Positions 6,872 to 15,151 of a DNA stretch of 15,354 bases are shown here, one piece after another. This stretch comes from Chrysochromulina tobinii (Eukaryota > Haptophyta > Prymnesiales > Chrysochromulinaceae), in assembly GCA_001275005.1 (NCBI GenBank), contig JWZX01002569.1, forward strand, positions 1 to 15,354, written 5' to 3'. Under the pieces are notes generated by a model. The model had not been told where the DNA came from. It was given only the letters and a program-made list of their open reading frames with translations, and did no database searches. Both the position numbers and the translations under genes were made by a program. Position 1 is the stretch's first letter, and every line of letters begins with the position of its first letter.

Positions 6872-6950
6872 TCACTCACTCACTCACTCCCTCACTCCCT
6901 CACTCACTCACTCACTCACTCACTCACTCACTCACTCACTCACTCACTCC
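6872..6950. repeat. CTCA/TCAC tetranucleotide microsatellite
   Basis: Roughly twenty units of a TCAC repeat with two CTCC interruptions near 6888 and 6896. All plus frames read through it as Ser-Leu-Thr-His repeats. Because the unit is four bases, any change in unit number shifts the frame of an ATG at 6852 relative to the downstream gene. Confidence 0.95.
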
Positions 6951-6983
6951 TTCACCTTCGCGGATGTTCGGACGAGGGTGTTC

Positions 6984-9104
6984 ATGGCAAGCACTACTTG
7001 TACGCTGATCGTTTTCCTCACGCTCCTCAATGATACTACGGCCCCGAAGATGCCAAAGACGCCCTGGTACGTCGCGAGAGCCAGCAAGGAGCAAAGCTGG
7101 AAGAATGAGCTTCGCCAGCGGGGCGTCAAGTTTGCAATCGGCAACGGTGCTTGTCGGCAACGCTCTCGCACGGCATGCGAAATGGGTGTTTCGCTGCCCG
7201 AATGCGCGGCGAACGCGTCTATGGGCGACGCGACGGGCTGGGCGGGCTGGTCGGTGCCGGAAGAGCTCCGCGCGCGCGGCACCAGTTCAGGCGATGCGGC
7301 ACTCTACGTGCCGCTGCTGCAGAAGCTGCGCCGGGGCCAGCCAATCACGCTTCTAGCGCTCGGTTCATCCGTCGTCGGTGCGCACGCTGGCTGTACAGCA
7401 CCATGGCCACTTCTCAAGCATTGCCCGTGCCCCAAATGCTGTGGATCGCGCTGCGGTCGCTGGGGCGGCGATGGGTGGGCGTTGCGGGTGCTCGCCCAGA
7501 TCAATGCAACCTGGCCAAACCCGGATCACAAGCTGTACAATCTTGGCGAGCCGGGAGGCGATCTGATGCCGTCATTGCTAACATGCCCGGCTTCGTACTT
7601 GACCTTCCAGCCCGACCTCGTGATTCTCGACTTTTTTACAGCGTACCATGGCGGCAGAGATGCCGTCATTTATGAGCGCGTCGTTCGTATGTTGCTCGAG
7701 GGCGATGCAGCGACGGCGGCGTCAGCGCCACCAGCGGCGCCAGCGGCGTCAGCGGCGCCAGCGACAGGCCACGTGCGCGTACGCCCCGTGGTCATGTTTG
7801 TCGGGTTCTTCGAGTTTGGAGACCGCCACCACGCGAAGTCGACATTTACGACGCTCGGATCACAGCTAGCAGCGGCCCTTGGACGCGACGCCAGCGCCGT
7901 TGTCGACCTATGGCATGCCCATGAGCCCGCTCGCGTCGAGGAGATGTCGAACGTCATCCGCGCGTGGGCGCGGACGAACGAGCGCGACATTTCATCCACG
8001 GACGTTTGGCGCAACTGGTGGCGCGATCAGGAGGTCCGTGCGCTGCAGCTCGCCTACCGGTTGCCAGCGGTGTGGATGTTCCATGCTTTTGGAGCCGAGT
8101 TCGAGACGCACCGACACGGCCTGTGGGCGCGCGACTTTGCATGCTTCGACGGGCTGCATCCCAACCATGATGGGCGTGCCGAGCGGATGGTGAGCGATCT
8201 CGTATGGAAGGCGCTGAAGGAGGGGCTCGACGGTGCGGCTCCCCTGCCCGCAGACGCGCGATATGTGCTGCCGCCTTCGCTGCAGACGTTGCCGAACCGC
8301 GTTGGCTACCTTTGCTTCCAATTCGACGCCGAGGGGTGGGAGATGCTCACGGGCGCCAAGCGCACGAACCGAAAGCTGCACGAGCAATCGCTCATTCAAA
8401 CGCGCGAGATGCCCACAATAGTTCGCAATGAGGGCTGGCAGTTTGTCATGTACGAGCCCAACTCGCGCACGCCCTTCAAGCCGGGCATCGTGGCGCACGC
8501 ACCTGGCGCGCGGCTGCACTTCAAGCTCGACACCTCACGGGTCCGCGAGCCGAGCGTCGCGCTGCAGTACCTCGAGTCGCACACCGGCATGGGCACCGCC
8601 ACTGTGGATTGCAAAGGCTGCGAGTGCTCGACTACCACCATCGACGCCTCGGGGAAGGTTGCACGGCTCTCAACGCTCTCAACCCGCGAGATCGCCGTGT
8701 CCGCGGATCCTCAATGCGAGCTCCACATCACGCTACGCAATGACACAGCACAGGGGTCTGGCGCGGCCAAGTTCAAGCTTGTGCGACTCTTTGTGCTTGG
8801 CGCATCGTCGACCGCCACCTCTGCGCACTTCGTAGCAGCCGACCCCGCCCTTATGCCCGATGACGGGCCCATAGCCTGCCGTCGGCCCCGCGGTGGCCTC
8901 TCCTGCTCCGTCGGTCGCGGCAGGCGCGCCCGTTTGACATCTGCTCATGGAGCGGCGGTGACGGAGCACGGAGGGACATCAAGCTCTGGGCAGGCTGCTG
9001 AACTCGTGATGAGTGCGCGCAACGTGGGACTTGAGCTCTTGCGCGCGGCGCGTACCGCACGCAAGAATAGCGCGGGATTGGAATCACTCGAGCTGCTGTT
9101 GTGA
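6984..9104 (+). CDS. SGNH/GDSL-type hydrolase-like protein, probably secretory
   Basis: Predicted 706 residues from the ATG at 6984; an in-frame ATG at 6852 would add a microsatellite-encoded SLTH repeat and is less likely. The N-terminus has a short hydrophobic core (TLIVFLTLL), possibly a signal peptide or anchor. The SGNH blocks are visible. Block I is LALGSSVVG, with the candidate nucleophile Ser at about 129. Block II is YNLGEPGGD near 185-193, and the block III region is VILDFFTAYHGG near 213-224. Block V is DGLHPNH, with Asp389 and His392. The classical block III Asn is not obvious. A Cys cluster (HCPCPKCCGSRC, about 146-157) lies between blocks I and II. A 9-base tandem repeat encodes an Ala/Pro insertion near 243-261. 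Residues about 440-620 look like a beta-rich C-terminal domain (PGIVAHAPGARLHFKL), and the last 80 residues are low-complexity. The family usually carries out ester hydrolysis or O-acetyl transfer on glycans; the substrate here is unknown. Confidence 0.8.
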   Translation: MASTTCTLIVFLTLLNDTTAPKMPKTPWYVARASKEQSWKNELRQRGVKFAIGNGACRQRSRTACEMGVSLPECAANASMGDATGWAGWSVPEELRARGTSSGDAALYVPLLQKLRRGQPITLLALGSSVVGAHAGCTAPWPLLKHCPCPKCCGSRCGRWGGDGWALRVLAQINATWPNPDHKLYNLGEPGGDLMPSLLTCPASYLTFQPDLVILDFFTAYHGGRDAVIYERVVRMLLEGDAATAASAPPAAPAASAAPATGHVRVRPVVMFVGFFEFGDRHHAKSTFTTLGSQLAAALGRDASAVVDLWHAHEPARVEEMSNVIRAWARTNERDISSTDVWRNWWRDQEVRALQLAYRLPAVWMFHAFGAEFETHRHGLWARDFACFDGLHPNHDGRAERMVSDLVWKALKEGLDGAAPLPADARYVLPPSLQTLPNRVGYLCFQFDAEGWEMLTGAKRTNRKLHEQSLIQTREMPTIVRNEGWQFVMYEPNSRTPFKPGIVAHAPGARLHFKLDTSRVREPSVALQYLESHTGMGTATVDCKGCECSTTTIDASGKVARLSTLSTREIAVSADPQCELHITLRNDTAQGSGAAKFKLVRLFVLGASSTATSAHFVAADPALMPDDGPIACRRPRGGLSCSVGRGRRARLTSAHGAAVTEHGGTSSSGQAAELVMSARNVGLELLRAARTARKNSAGLESLELLL

Positions 9105-9707
9105 AGTTTAGCAACAACAGACCCGAAGACCCGGTCGGCGGTCCGGCGCGCGGGACGAGCACCGGCGCGGTTCCGCGGGGACTGGGCGGTACGCGCGCGT
9201 GGCGCGGCCGGCGGTGAGTGTGGCGTAGGCTGCGCCGGTGCCGGGCGCGCGCTCGGCCGAGCGCGGCGAGAGTCGAGACGAGTATAGTATCTCGCACGCC
9301 CAGCACGCGCAGACCGTCCGAGCGCGTAGCGAATACCTAGGTCCGTAGCCCCCGTCCCCGGAGGAGGCGTGGCTCGCGCACTCACCAGGCACATAACAGA
9401 ATTGCTGGGCACTTTTGTGTGGCCAAAACAGAGTTTGGGATACAAATCGATAAAATCCGGCGGCACATTTAATAGCCACCATTACATAGCATAATGCGGG
9501 TCTGACTCACTCCACTCCAGCGCATGTCCCATGACATCACCCCGTGACCTAGCTTTCAAACGGTGAGCGATTTCGACGTGGGATCGCCCATGCTCTCATC
9601 GAGTCGCGCCGAAGATGAGAGGCATGCACGGGATGAGCGGCTGCAACGGCGACGCGCCCCCCACGGACGCGTTGAGCGCGGGATCCTAGCTGGGCTGCGG
9701 CGACACG
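9105..9707. other. Intergenic stretch between convergent genes
   Basis: About 600 bases between the stops of the SGNH gene and the minus-strand coiled-coil gene. It is very GC-rich at 9120-9280, with a perfect 18-bp palindrome CGCGCTCGGCCGAGCGCG at 9248-9265. An AT-richer patch lies at 9395-9500. The overlapping ORFs seen on both strands are unconvincing: Arg/Ala/Pro-rich with no domain. This is probably two 3' untranslated regions. Confidence 0.5.
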
Positions 9708-10403
9708 CTAAGGCCCGTCTTCCCCATTATCCTCCTGCAGCTCGATGGGCCGATGAAGGCGTCGGCGTAGCGCGCGTTCCTCGAGCAGTTTCATCTGCGC
9801 ATGCAGCTCGTCGGCACGGGCCTCGGCCATCATGCGTGCCATCTCCTGCTCGGCCACCGCTGCGCGCAGCGCGTTAACATCCGCAGGCGTCTGTGACACG
9901 GCCCCTAACGGCTTCTTGCGTGTAGACAGCTCGAGCAGCTGACGATGAGCATCGGTCACGAGGTTTTTCTGTCGCTTGAGCGCTCGACGCAGCTCGTTCA
10001 CTTCGCTATCACGCGCAACAGCCGCCTCGTCGACGCAGCCGCCGCTGCTGGCCGCTGCCGCTGTGACCTGCGTCAAGCTTGCAGCGACTCCGTACAACTG
10101 CGTTGCGACAGTGAGCTGCAACTGCAACAGCTTTGCTGCGCTTACCTGCCGCGAGTGCGTGCGCTGCCGCTGCTGGAGCTGGGCGGTGAGGTCTGCCAGC
10201 TCCGATTCCATGGCGGAGAGGCTCACCGATGTGCGAGAGTGCTCCTGACGAAGAGCTGCAATCGCGTCATCCTCGCCGGCAAGCTGGCGCTCGAGCTCCA
10301 TTACAGCCATCTGCAAGCGAGAGACGTCTGAGGGCACCTCATGAGTTTCAGGTTGGTGCCTGAGCGCTGCTTGTGCCTCGGAGGGCGCCAAACCAGTTCC
10401 CAT
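9708..10403 (-). CDS. Coiled-coil protein of unknown function
   Basis: Predicted 231 residues from the first ATG in frame (10403). The frame is open to 10454, so an upstream exon is possible (TTCACAG at the edge could be an acceptor). Heptad-like segments run from SRLQMAVMELERQLAGEDDAIAALRQE through ELADLTAQLQQRQ (about 25-85), and again from SEVNELRRALKRQKNLVTDAHRQLLELS to the end (ALRAAVAEQEMARMMAEARADELHAQMKLLEERALRRRL). They are separated by an Ala/Ser/Gly-rich break near 115-130. The C-terminus is acidic (EDNGEDGP). No catalytic or membrane motif is seen. It lies downstream of the transporter on the same strand, 163 bases from its stop, as a separate gene. It could be a cytoskeletal or flagellar structural protein, but composition alone cannot show that. 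Confidence 0.7.
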   Translation of the reverse strand: MGTGLAPSEAQAALRHQPETHEVPSDVSRLQMAVMELERQLAGEDDAIAALRQEHSRTSVSLSAMESELADLTAQLQQRQRTHSRQVSAAKLLQLQLTVATQLYGVAASLTQVTAAAASSGGCVDEAAVARDSEVNELRRALKRQKNLVTDAHRQLLELSTRKKPLGAVSQTPADVNALRAAVAEQEMARMMAEARADELHAQMKLLEERALRRRLHRPIELQEDNGEDGP

Positions 10404-10481
10404 TCTTATTGCGAGGGAATTGCGCGAAGGCCGCTCCGAACACTGTGAATTCACACCTAGTTTCGAAAAGGCTTCAGATCG

Positions 10482-10492
10482 CCCCCCCCCCC
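10482..10492. repeat. Run of eleven C (G on the minus strand)
   Basis: An uninterrupted C tract in the 3' flank of the transporter gene and the 5' flank of the coiled-coil gene. The exact length may be affected by sequencing slippage. A perfect palindrome TGTGAATTCACA lies close by at 10444-10455. Confidence 0.85.
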
Positions 10493-10566
10493 TGAATTAG
10501 CGAAATACGTTCACGTACAGCTGCGCAACCGCAGCAACCAACCACAGATAGAGACCTCGGTAGGAA

Positions 10567-12345
10567 TCAAATCTCGTCGTCCATGCCATCCACATCCTCA
10601 CCACCCCCATCGTCGCCACCACCACCATCTTCAAGATCAAGTGAGTCTGACGCAGGGCGGAGCTCCGAGAAACCTCCGAACCCATCGACGGCCACATTCT
10701 GAGTGTCCGCGTCGTCGTACTCATCACGATACTCAGCACGGTCCGCTTCCGGGAGCGCGTCGGCGGCATCAGCCATGTATTCGACGGCCGACGATGGGTC
10801 GCGGTACATGGCTGCGGGGTCCGCGGCAGCGATGAGGTGGGTGTCGTCGAGGCGGACGTAGGCCTGCGAAAAGGCCCAGTCCAGGAACAGCACCGCAAGG
10901 CACGACAGCACCACCGCAGAGGTGATGATGAACGGCACGTGCCGCGGCTGCGCGCGCCGCTGCCACCGAGCGCACGCCTGCGCGATCAGCATCGTGGCGG
11001 CCATGAAGCTCACCGACCGATACACATTGACGAGCGGCGCCCACTTGAGCACGTGCGCGCCCGGCCGGTGCGTGAGCACCACCTCTTGAACTTCGCGCCA
11101 ATACTCGCCTGGGGGCATCAGATCAAATCCCGCGGGGCCGCCGACGACCGCCCCGACACCGAGCGCGACGGCAGTGCCCACGGCGGTCAGCACGGGGGCG
11201 GCGACGAGGGCGGCGAGCAGCGCGGGTGCGAAGGTCCACAACGTGGCAGGAACGCCGAGGACGGCGAGTAGGTCGAGCTGGTTGGTCGCCACCATCATGG
11301 CGACCTCGCCCGCATAGCTGCCTCCAATACGCCCCGCGAGAAGCAGCGCCGTGAGAAGCGGTCCGAGCTCGATGGTGAATATAGAACCAAGGGCCAGCGC
11401 GTACAGCTTCCGCTTGGCCTCCGCCTCGTTGGCGCGAACGATCCGATCGACGAGGGAGAGCACCATAGGCAGCGCTGGGTTTCCCTGTAGGTACTTTTCG
11501 AGGAAGCCCGACACGATGGCCACGACATCGACACGTCGCAGCATGTCGCCAAGCAGCATCGAGACGGCCGCGCCCGTCGCTCCAAAGGCACACACTACCA
11601 GCGGCAGCGAGTACAAGAGGTAGTCGGCGAGTCGTCGGCCCGCGCGGGGGATGAAGGGCAGGCGCGAGAGCTGCGTCGGTCGTGCGGCCGCGCCGCTGTC
11701 CTCGCCGCGCGCGCGCTCCAGGTGCAGCTCGCGCGTCGGCCCGAGCTGCACGGCTGAATCCTCGACGTGCGAGACGAGGATCATCGCCAGCGAGCGCGAT
11801 GCGGCCACGGAGCGGATCAGCTTGACAATCTCTGCAGTGACGGCAGGGTCGAGCCCGACAAACGGCTCGTCGAGAATAACAAGGCGCTTCCGCTGCGCAA
11901 GGATCTGCGCGAGTGCAGCTCGGCGGAGCATACCACCGCTCAGTTGACCAGGCATCTTGGGCCCGTCCGCCGCGCCACTCAGACCGACAGCCTCGAGCAT
12001 GCTCGAGATCGCCGACAGTTGGAATGGGTCTCCGCTCGCTCGGAGCGCGAGCGCAATATTCTCGGCGAGATTGAGCGAGTCAAGTAGCACGCCCTTCTGG
12101 AAGAGGAAGCCAACGCGCTGCGCGACTGGCACCGCTGGGTCCCACTCGACGCTCACCAAGGATCCAGGAAGCGTTGCGAGGCCGCAAATGTGCATGCAGC
12201 AGGATGACTTGCCAGCTCCGGACGACCCACGCAGCCAGAGCAGCTCGTGCGGCCGCAGCTCAAAGGACACACGCTTATTCACAAATGGGCACGCATTCGT
12301 CAAGCGCTCGATGCTCACCGACACGATCGGGGTGGACTCGCCCAT
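10567..12345 (-). CDS. Fused MlaF-type ATPase and MlaE-type permease (TGD3+TGD1-like lipid ABC transporter)
   Basis: A single 592-residue frame. Residues 8-205 are an ABC ATPase: Walker A GSSGAGKSS (40-48), Q-loop GFLFQKGVLLDSLNLAENI (79-97, close to the MlaF pattern), signature LSGGM (135-139), Walker B LVILDEP (155-161), D-loop GLDP and switch His193. After a linker (206-238), residues about 240-498 match an entire MlaE permease: GATGAAVSMLLGDML, the family hallmark IELGPLLTALLLAGRIGG (325-342), AGEVAMMVATNQLDLLAVLGV (345-365), two Ala-rich helices, and the last helix SAVVLSCLAVLFLDWAF (476-492). The tail (500-592) is soluble and strongly acidic (EDGGGGDDGGGEDVDGMDD). Mla/TGD complexes move phospholipids between membranes with an MCE-domain partner (MlaD/TGD2), which is not in this window. 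No obvious plastid transit peptide precedes the ATPase. The ATG at 12345 sits in AAAAATGGG. Identification of both halves is confident; location and cargo are inferred. Confidence 0.92.
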   Translation of the reverse strand: MGESTPIVSVSIERLTNACPFVNKRVSFELRPHELLWLRGSSGAGKSSCCMHICGLATLPGSLVSVEWDPAVPVAQRVGFLFQKGVLLDSLNLAENIALALRASGDPFQLSAISSMLEAVGLSGAADGPKMPGQLSGGMLRRAALAQILAQRKRLVILDEPFVGLDPAVTAEIVKLIRSVAASRSLAMILVSHVEDSAVQLGPTRELHLERARGEDSGAAARPTQLSRLPFIPRAGRRLADYLLYSLPLVVCAFGATGAAVSMLLGDMLRRVDVVAIVSGFLEKYLQGNPALPMVLSLVDRIVRANEAEAKRKLYALALGSIFTIELGPLLTALLLAGRIGGSYAGEVAMMVATNQLDLLAVLGVPATLWTFAPALLAALVAAPVLTAVGTAVALGVGAVVGGPAGFDLMPPGEYWREVQEVVLTHRPGAHVLKWAPLVNVYRSVSFMAATMLIAQACARWQRRAQPRHVPFIITSAVVLSCLAVLFLDWAFSQAYVRLDDTHLIAAADPAAMYRDPSSAVEYMADAADALPEADRAEYRDEYDDADTQNVAVDGFGGFSELRPASDSLDLEDGGGGDDGGGEDVDGMDDEI

Positions 12346-12479
12346 TTTTAGATGCGCCGTTCAGTAGGAGAAATACGAATCGCAATCGTCGGAAGTAAAG
12401 TTACAGAATGGATAGAGTCGTGGGTCTGTGCGTGGTGACGCTTTAAACCGTTGGCTGTGAAAACGCAGTTCGGTTTCAT
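12346..12479. promoter_or_regulatory. Short putative bidirectional promoter
   Basis: The 134 bases between the divergent starts of the transporter and the two-exon coiled-coil gene are clearly less GC-rich than both genes. No TATA box is evident; TTTAAACC at 12442-12449 is the only AT core near the plus gene. Both promoters and leaders must fit here unless untranslated exons lie further out. Confidence 0.45.
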
Positions 12480-15151
12480 ATGGAGGCCCCTTTCCATGCG
12501 TCGCCCAGCGTAGGCGGGGGGTCCGAGTGGGGAGTCGAGCGTACGCCGCAAGGCACGCAGCACTCGTGGGGCAAGCAATCGCGCGGCTCACGCCATGCTG
12601 CAGTGCAGGAGCCCTCCAAGATCAGCCGGTCCTCACGACTAGATTCGCCCTCGACAGGCTCGCAAACAGGCGGCGCATTGGCGATGTGGCTCGATCGGAA
12701 TCCACAGGAGTTTCTTCGCATGGTGCGGAAGTCAGCGAGTGAGCCGCAGCTTGAGCAGCGTCCAAAGCCTAAGCGAATGCCAGACGATCCGGAGAAGGGC
12801 ACTGTGAAGAAGAGCGAGGTACGCGCAAGTGACATCATCGCTGCGCAGAAAAGGGCGGACCTCGAGAAGGAGGCCAAGGATCTGCTCACAGCCGAGCGCA
12901 CGGCGTATGCGAAGCAGGATCAGCACTGCCAGCTGGTGAACCAACGCGGGATGAAGCAAACGCAGCTCGAGGCTCTCAAGCACAAGGCTGCTCGGGCGAC
13001 GCTAGAGACGGACCTGATGGTGGGCGAGCTTGACGCGCTGCGTACGCGGCTGGCGATGTTGCAGCACGAGGTGAAAACGATGGAGATCGAAATGGCCCTC
13101 GAGGTCGACACGACGCCGCGGTATGAGCACATGCGTGATCGTACCCGGTTTGATGTCGATGAGGTCGCCAAACGATGCATGCCGCCAACGCGCGAGCTCG
13201 CCGAGCTGCTCACGCAGATGACGCGGATAGGCGGCAGCCACTACACCGAGCAGTTCGCCGCGCGGAGCTTGCTGCAGGCCGTCGAGCGCCTCGGCCTCCA
13301 GCTGCAGGCGCGCAACAAGTACAACGAGCTTGAGATCGCGCAGCTCCAGTTGGAGAAGGGCGTGACTGCCGAGAGCAAGGAGGCCGTGCGCGACATCATG
13401 CGCCGCAAACATGAATCCAGCCTGCAGATGAGTGGCGACAAGACTGCTGAGGAGGAGGCAAACCTTGTCTCGGTGCGTCCGCCGCCCTGGGTCCGCCTCT
13501 GCCATCCTGCGCCCCATGCTGAGCTCTTCGCCCCTCGGCTTTGCCAACGCCCCTTGGAAACTCGATCACACTCCCTGCCCTGACCCTGTGCGGCGTTCAC
13601 ACTCCCTGCCCTGACCCTGTGCGGCAGGCTGCAAACTCCATCACTGGCAAGACTGCGGCGCTCGCCGTCGAAAAAGTGTACTCGCGCGAGCGCATCAACG
13701 ACATCTTGTTCAAATACGGCAAGCTGAGTGCCGCTTTTAACGAAACGGAGCCCGAAGAGCTCGTCGACAAGGTGCTGCGCATGTGCACGGGCTCCGAGTC
13801 CGAAAAGGTGGAGCATCTCAACCGCGACGCCCAGAAGGCGAAGGATCGGGAAGAGAGGCTACGCGACGAGATCTTGCAGCTGCAGCGCAAGCGCGAGATG
13901 ATGCGGTTCGACGGCGAGGCCGACACCACTGGCTTCCTCGTCCTCACTCCCCGTGGCGAGAATGTGATGGACTATGGCGGCGACGACGAGGTCATCGCGC
14001 TCGGCGGCCAACTGAAGGACAGCGCCCGCAAGGCGGCCGAAGCCGTCGAGCGGTACCGCAAGGTTGCGTTGCTCCTCACGTCTGGATCCATCGCCCTCTC
14101 CGGCCTGATGAGTGTCGTCAAAGTGCTCAAGCCGCCCAACGGTGTGCCCGCCTCGCTCACGACCGCGGCTGAAGGTGGTTCCATCCCGATGCACGCGACG
14201 CCCGAGGCGCTCGATCACGTTGCGGAGCGGCTGCTGTCGACGACCAGCCAGTTTGAGAAGCTGGCGAGCGCTCCACACGCCAACCAAGCACCGGAGTTCA
14301 TCGACAAGGCAGCACGCCAGGCCGTGCGCGCTTACAACGAAGGGTACCCGCGCATTGTGTCGTCGTGGACGGAGCCCGCTAGCAGCAGCCGCGCGACCTC
14401 GCGCGGCATGACGCCGCGACATGGGCCGGTGCCGCCCGAGGAAGGCGACGAGGGTGGACTGGAAGGTTGGCCGCCTCCGACGCTAGTGGATGGGCTTGTG
14501 TCGCCCACTGAGGGCATTGGCTCGCCGACCAGCCTCACTGTCTCGGCTGAGGGCCTTGGTCAGGAGTCCTCTGCGAGTCTTTACGAGGGCAATCAAGGCA
14601 TGAGTCTGGTGCGTGTGGGTAAGCAGCGGGTCTCGCGCACCCTCGGCTCCCACGCCTCAGGCGGCGGCGGGCCCGGAGCTTCCAAAACGTCACGGACCGT
14701 GCTGCCGCCGCTGACCGCCTCCGCGCTAGCGCCCGCGTCGTCCGCGAGCGCACCAATGCCACCGCCACCGCCCCTGAGCCTCTTCGCGCAGATGGGCATG
14801 GCTCGGGGGGGCGAATTTGGTTCGGCGACCCACCTCGCCCACGTTGCCAAGATGCAGCTTGACTTTGGCGAGACCAGCGGCAACAACATACGGATCCCGC
14901 TCGCCCTGGGTAGCGATGACGAAGATGGGCCCGTCGACGATAGCGACGACGACGCCACGGAAGATGGGAAGCCGGTGGGCGATCGAGATAGTGTCGGACC
15001 CAGGGGCGCGCGCGCGCGGCTGCCGCCAGCCGGCAAGTCCGGACAGAACACGAAGGCGCCTGCTCAGGCTGAGGCCGGCGGAGGCGCCTCTGCCTCTCCA
15101 AAGCCGCCAAAGAAGTCAAAGTCGGTCACGATGAATTTGAATGCACGATGA
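12480..15151 (+). CDS. Two-exon coiled-coil protein, tentatively outer-dynein-arm docking-complex-like
   Basis: Exon 1 (12480-13472, 331 codons) and exon 2 (13628-15151) join in phase 0 to give about 838 residues. Residues 1-110 are disordered and basic. Coiled coil runs about 113-210 (SEVRASDIIAAQKRADLEKE onward) and 228-331. Exon 2 continues with INDILFKYGKLSAAFNETEP, EELVDKVL, a further heptad segment (AKDREERLRDEILQLQRKRE) and MMRFDGEAD. It then has a mixed region with KVALLLTSGSIALSGLMSVV, and a long Ser/Pro/Gly-rich acidic tail with DDEDGPVDDSDDD. The EELV..FL-like motif, heptads, and a short aromatic-Gly-Glu segment are reminiscent of the CCDC63/CCDC114/CCDC151 (ODAD) coiled-coil family that docks dynein arms on axonemes. 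I recall this pattern rather than having aligned it, so the family is tentative. Read without splicing, exon 1 would end in 36 poorly coding residues, which supports the intron. Confidence 0.8.
13473..13627 (+). other. 155-base GT-AG spliceosomal intron, phase 0
   Basis: The donor is CTCG|GTGCGT at 13473. The acceptor is CTGTGCGGCAG ending at 13627, after a pyrimidine-rich stretch containing the branch-like CCTGACC. Removing it leaves both exons in the same frame, while retention reaches a TGA at 13581. A second in-phase acceptor, GGCAAG ending at 13651, would drop eight residues (AANSITGK). Confidence 0.8.
13566..13625 (+). repeat. Two-copy 31-base tandem repeat covering the intron's 3' splice region
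   Basis: Copies at 13566-13594 and 13597-13625 share 29 identical bases, each carrying the pyrimidine tract and the CCTGACC branch-like motif. Copy 1 continues GGCG and copy 2 continues GGCAG, so only copy 2 forms an AG acceptor. Confidence 0.9.

Larger units (their letters stand above)
6706..6983. promoter_or_regulatory. Intergenic region between divergent genes (putative promoters)
   Basis: The minus-strand disordered-protein gene and the plus-strand SGNH gene start facing away from each other, 278 bases apart using the ATGs at 6705 and 6984. Promoters for both should lie here or overlap the first codons. No TATA box was identified. The small inverted repeat TTGCCTAATTGGGCAA (6790-6805) is the only other visible structure outside the two microsatellites. 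Confidence 0.35.

Noticed and set aside
9108-9482. Minus-strand ORF with ATG at 9482 and a GTGAGT donor-like site
   Set aside because: The first 30 residues look passable but the rest is Arg/Ala/Pro-rich noise, and no matching acceptor or second exon was found.
11123-11593. Arg-rich minus-strand ORFs within the transporter gene
   Set aside because: They are shifted frames of the MlaE domain and carry no motif.
10567-12345. Transporter as a contaminating bacterial gene
   Set aside because: Its base composition matches the neighbouring genes, which include a spliced gene 134 bases away. There is no ribosome-binding site or operon with MCE and other Mla genes.
12480-13583. Exon 1 as a complete 367-residue protein
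   Set aside because: The last 36 residues come from intron sequence with no coding character, and splicing restores a phase-0 join to a second coiled-coil exon.
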